Assembly: GCA_046497505.1 (NCBI GenBank)
Contig: JAWOFN010000011.1
Coordinates: forward strand, 1-8,051
Source: JAWOFN01 sp046497505 [NCBI: bacterium]
Lineage (GTDB): Bacteria > Blakebacterota > Blakebacteria > Blakebacterales
DNA: 8,051 nucleotides
Direction: 5' to 3'
Shown here: piece by piece, positions 5,870 through 8,051 of the stretch
Position numbering within the stretch: the stretch's first letter is position 1
Layout: each line of letters opens with the position of its first letter
Translations under genes and position numbers: made by a program
The notes under the pieces: generated by a model
What the model was told of the DNA's origin: nothing
Database searches by the model: none
Seen by the model: only the letters and a program-made list of their open reading frames with translations

Positions 5870-7453
5870 ATGCCCGACGCAACGACGACACACCCTGCCG
5901 CGGCGTCCTCCCGCGAGGAGGAGGGCCGGTACCAGGCCGCCTCCGAACGGGCGCGGAAGCTCTCGGAGGCCGGCTGGTCCAGCGCCCCCGAGCCCCTCGC
6001 CATCGAGCTGAGCATGTCCGGCCGACGGGGCTTCACGCTCCCCGAGAGCGATGTGCCGGAGGACGACCTGGGGATCCCCCAGGACCTGCTCCGCGCCTCC
6101 GAGCCGGTGTGGCCGGAGATGAGCGAGAACGAGGCGGTACGGCACTTCATCCGCATGTCCGCGAAGAACCACCACGTGGACAAGAACCTCTACCCGCTCG
6201 GCTCGTGCACGATGAAGTACAACCCCAAGATCAACGAGGCTGCGGCGAGGATGCCGGGCCTGGTCGACCTGCACCCGCTGCAGCACGATTCGACGATCCA
6301 GGGGGCGCTCGCCCTGATGTACGGGCTGGAGCGCCAGCTCATGGCGGTGACCGGCTTCGACGGGGTCTCCCTGCAGCCCGCCGCCGGCGCCCAGGGGGAA
6401 CTCACCGGCCTGATGGTCATGCGGGCCTACCACGCGGCCAACGGGGAGGGGGAGAAGAGGAAGCGGATCCTTCTCCCCGACTCGGCCCACGGCACCAACC
6501 CCGCCAGCGTGACCTTCAACGGCTTCGTGAGCGAGGAGCTGGAGAGCAACGAGCGAGGCCGGGTGGACCTGAAGAAGCTGGAGGCCGCCCTGGAGGATGA
6601 CGTGGCCGGCCTCATGATCACCAACCCCAACACCCTCGGCCTGTTCGAGACCAACATCGACAGGATCTGCGCCATGCTCCACGAGGCGGGCGGGCTCGTC
6701 TACATGGACGGGGCCAACCTGAACGCCCTCATGGGCATCGTACGCCCCGCCGAAGTGGGCGTGGACGTCATGCACTTCAACCTGCACAAGACCTTCTCCA
6801 CCCCCCACGGCGGCGGCGGCCCGGGCGCGGGCCCCATCGGGGTGGTCGAGGAGCTGGTCCCCTTCCTCCCGGTGCCCCGCATCGAGCGGGAGGAGGATCC
6901 GGAGCGTGCCGACGGGTACCGGTACCGCACCGAGTGGGACCGGCCCCAGAGCGTGGGGAAGGTCCACGCCAGCTACGGCAACTTCGGCGTGCTGGTCCGG
7001 GCCTTCACCTACATCACCGCCCTCGGGAGCGACGGTCTGGCCGACGCCAGCCGGAACGCGGTCCTGAACGCCAACTACCTCATGCACCAGCTGAGTGATG
7101 CTTTCGATCTGCCCCACAGGGAACCGTGCATGCACGAGTTCGTGCTCAGCGGCGACCGGCAGAAGGATGAGAGCGGTGTCACCACGCTGGACATGGCGAA
7201 GCGGCTCCTGGACTTCGGCTTCTACGCCCCCACGGTCTATTTCCCCCTCATCGTCCACGAGGCCATCATGATCGAGCCCACCGAGACGGAGACGAGGGAG
7301 ACCCTGGACGTCTATGCCGCGGCGATGCTCCAGATCGCGGAGGAGGCGGTCTCCGACCCGGACCGCGTGAAGTCGGCTCCCCACGCCGCCCCGGTGCGCC
7401 GGCCGGACGAGGCCCGGGCGGCGAAATCGCCGGATCTCAGGTGGCGCCGGTAA
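5870..7453 (+). CDS. gcvPB: Glycine dehydrogenase (decarboxylating), subunit 2 of the split P-protein
   Basis: The PLP-bearing half of the P-protein. From the ATG at 5870 it is 527 aa, against roughly 475-490 for many homologues. The excess is at the N-terminus: about 40 residues, the last half charged and probably helical (SREEEGRYQAASERARKL), precede the family start EPLAIELSMSGRRGF. Recognisable blocks are NLYPLGSCTMKYNPKINE (106-123), LQPAAGAQGELTGLM, DSAHGTNPAS (204-213), TNPNTLGLFE, MDGANLNALMG and HFNLHKTFSTPHGGGGPGAG (302-321), with the Schiff-base lysine at K307. The C-terminus APVRRPDEARAAKSP...RW is the usual ending. An ATG at 5855 would add five residues. It is the last gene of the gcv block and is followed by a strong hairpin. 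gcvT and lpd must lie elsewhere if the pathway is complete. Confidence 0.95.
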   Translation: MPDATTTHPAAASSREEEGRYQAASERARKLSEAGWSSAPEPLAIELSMSGRRGFTLPESDVPEDDLGIPQDLLRASEPVWPEMSENEAVRHFIRMSAKNHHVDKNLYPLGSCTMKYNPKINEAAARMPGLVDLHPLQHDSTIQGALALMYGLERQLMAVTGFDGVSLQPAAGAQGELTGLMVMRAYHAANGEGEKRKRILLPDSAHGTNPASVTFNGFVSEELESNERGRVDLKKLEAALEDDVAGLMITNPNTLGLFETNIDRICAMLHEAGGLVYMDGANLNALMGIVRPAEVGVDVMHFNLHKTFSTPHGGGGPGAGPIGVVEELVPFLPVPRIEREEDPERADGYRYRTEWDRPQSVGKVHASYGNFGVLVRAFTYITALGSDGLADASRNAVLNANYLMHQLSDAFDLPHREPCMHEFVLSGDRQKDESGVTTLDMAKRLLDFGFYAPTVYFPLIVHEAIMIEPTETETRETLDVYAAAMLQIAEEAVSDPDRVKSAPHAAPVRRPDEARAAKSPDLRWRR

Positions 7454-7473
7454 CCCGACCGGACGGTCGTTCG

Positions 7474-7515
7474 ACGGGCCCGGGGGGCCCCAGGCCCCCC
7501 GAGGCCCGTTCTTCT
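7474..7515 (+). terminator. Probable intrinsic terminator after gcvPB
   Basis: The left arm ACGGGCC-C-GGGGGG-CC (7474-7489) pairs with GG-CCCCCC-G-A-GGCCCGT (7493-7509). This gives 16 pairs with one bulged A (7502) and a CCA loop. TTCTTCT (7509-7515) follows, a modest T-rich tail. It lies 20 bases past the gcvPB stop and immediately before the GTG at 7516, so it may also sit in the leader of the next gene. The structure is read directly; terminator activity is inferred. Confidence 0.75.
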
Positions 7516-8051
7516 GTGTACCCCGTCCTCGCTCTCTCCCTCGTCCTCCTGCTGGCGGGGGGGTGCGCCAAGGAGGGGTTCCCCCCCGGCGGACCGGAGG
7601 ACACCGAGCTCCCCGAGGTGGTCTACACCTTCCCCCGGCCCGGTTCGGTGGATGTGGACCGCGGGCAGACCATCGTCCTCGGTTTCTCCGAGGCCATGGA
7701 CCGGCGCTCGGTGGAGAACGCCCTCTTCTTCACCCCCGACATCGGTCTCACCCTGTGGCCCTCCTGGCACGGCAGGGAACTGCACCTGCGCCCCCGTGTC
7801 CCGCTGCGGGAGAACACCACCATCGTGATCACCCTGGGGGCGGAGGCCTCCGACCTCCGGCGGAACCGGATGGGGCGGAGCGTGACCCTGGCCTTCTCCA
7901 CCGGTCCCACCCTGGACCAGGGAGCCATATCGGGACGGGTGTTCCGGGAGGGGGAGCCGGTCGGAGGTGCCTGGGTGTGGCTCTACCCCATGTCGGAAGA
8001 CACATCGGCAGCGGGCGCGGGGGCCGGTCCCATGGGCGGGGATCGGGCGGG
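7516..8051 (+). CDS. Probable lipoprotein with bacterial Ig-like (SbsA/Big_5-type) domain, N-terminal part
   Basis: The gene runs off the window; 178 complete codons are present. From the GTG at 7516 a hydrophobic segment leads to a lipobox, SLVLLLAGGC, with the lipidated cysteine at residue 17, so the product is expected to be membrane-anchored outside the cytoplasm. After the cysteine comes AKEGFPPGGPEDTELPEV, resembling the Cys-Ala...GGPxD...PP lead of Ig-like lipoproteins common in Bacteroidota and relatives. Residues about 36-135 (FPRPGSVDVDRGQTIVLGFS to VTLAFSTG) fit an SbsA-type Ig-like domain. AISGRVF...GEPVGGAWVWLYP then looks like the start of a carboxypeptidase-regulatory-like beta sandwich. 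The start is uncertain: GAGG (7501-7504) lies 11 bases upstream but within the hairpin, and the n-region lacks a positive charge. An in-frame GTG at 7441, overlapping gcvPB, would add an Arg-containing 25-residue leader. Specific function is unknown. Confidence 0.8.
   Translation, partial: MYPVLALSLVLLLAGGCAKEGFPPGGPEDTELPEVVYTFPRPGSVDVDRGQTIVLGFSEAMDRRSVENALFFTPDIGLTLWPSWHGRELHLRPRVPLRENTTIVITLGAEASDLRRNRMGRSVTLAFSTGPTLDQGAISGRVFREGEPVGGAWVWLYPMSEDTSAAGAGAGPMGGDRA

Noticed and set aside
4743-7384. Minus-strand open frames of 344 and 536 codons opposite gcvPA and gcvPB
   Set aside because: Same antisense artefact of GC-rich codon use; no recognisable domains.

Overview
The window is a GC-rich, densely packed bacterial chromosome segment with all genes on the + strand. 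G or C dominates third codon positions, and long open frames on the opposite strand are a by-product of that composition. The content is mostly core metabolism and translation. No phage, transposon, CRISPR, tRNA or rRNA signal was seen. The lineage cannot be fixed from the sequence. A type IV pilus retraction ATPase and a lipoprotein starting Cys-Ala with a GGPxD motif and an Ig-like domain suggest a diderm, perhaps of the Gemmatimonadota/FCB kind, but that is inference.

Layout. Bases 1-138 hold the last 45 codons of an M24 metallopeptidase (Xaa-Pro aminopeptidase type). Next come efp (257-814), accB (898-1407), a PilT/PilU-family ATPase (1409-2521) and accC (2618-3976). The order peptidase-efp-accB-accC is a widespread bacterial arrangement; the pilus ATPase wedged between accB and accC is the unusual part. 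A 129-base gap with a large GC hairpin separates this block from a glycine cleavage block: gcvH (4106-4492), gcvPA (4497-5858) and gcvPB (5870-7453). A 16-bp stem followed by TTCTTCT, just after gcvPB, looks like an intrinsic terminator. The window ends inside a lipoprotein gene (from about 7516).

Function. EF-P helps ribosomes through proline runs. AccB and AccC are the biotin carrier and biotin carboxylase of acetyl-CoA carboxylase, the entry step to fatty acid synthesis. The pilus ATPase would power pilus retraction (twitching, DNA uptake, adhesion). GcvH with GcvPA/GcvPB forms the P- and H-protein part of the glycine cleavage system, feeding one-carbon units to folate; the T-protein (gcvT) and L-protein (lpd) are not in the window.

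I found no clearly new biological system. The most notable points are the pilus ATPase inside the acc pair with tight translational spacing, a Pro-Pro-Pro run in AccC encoded next to efp, the hairpins at the two operon boundaries (one overlapping the possible leader of the lipoprotein gene), and the 40-residue N-terminal extension of GcvPB.
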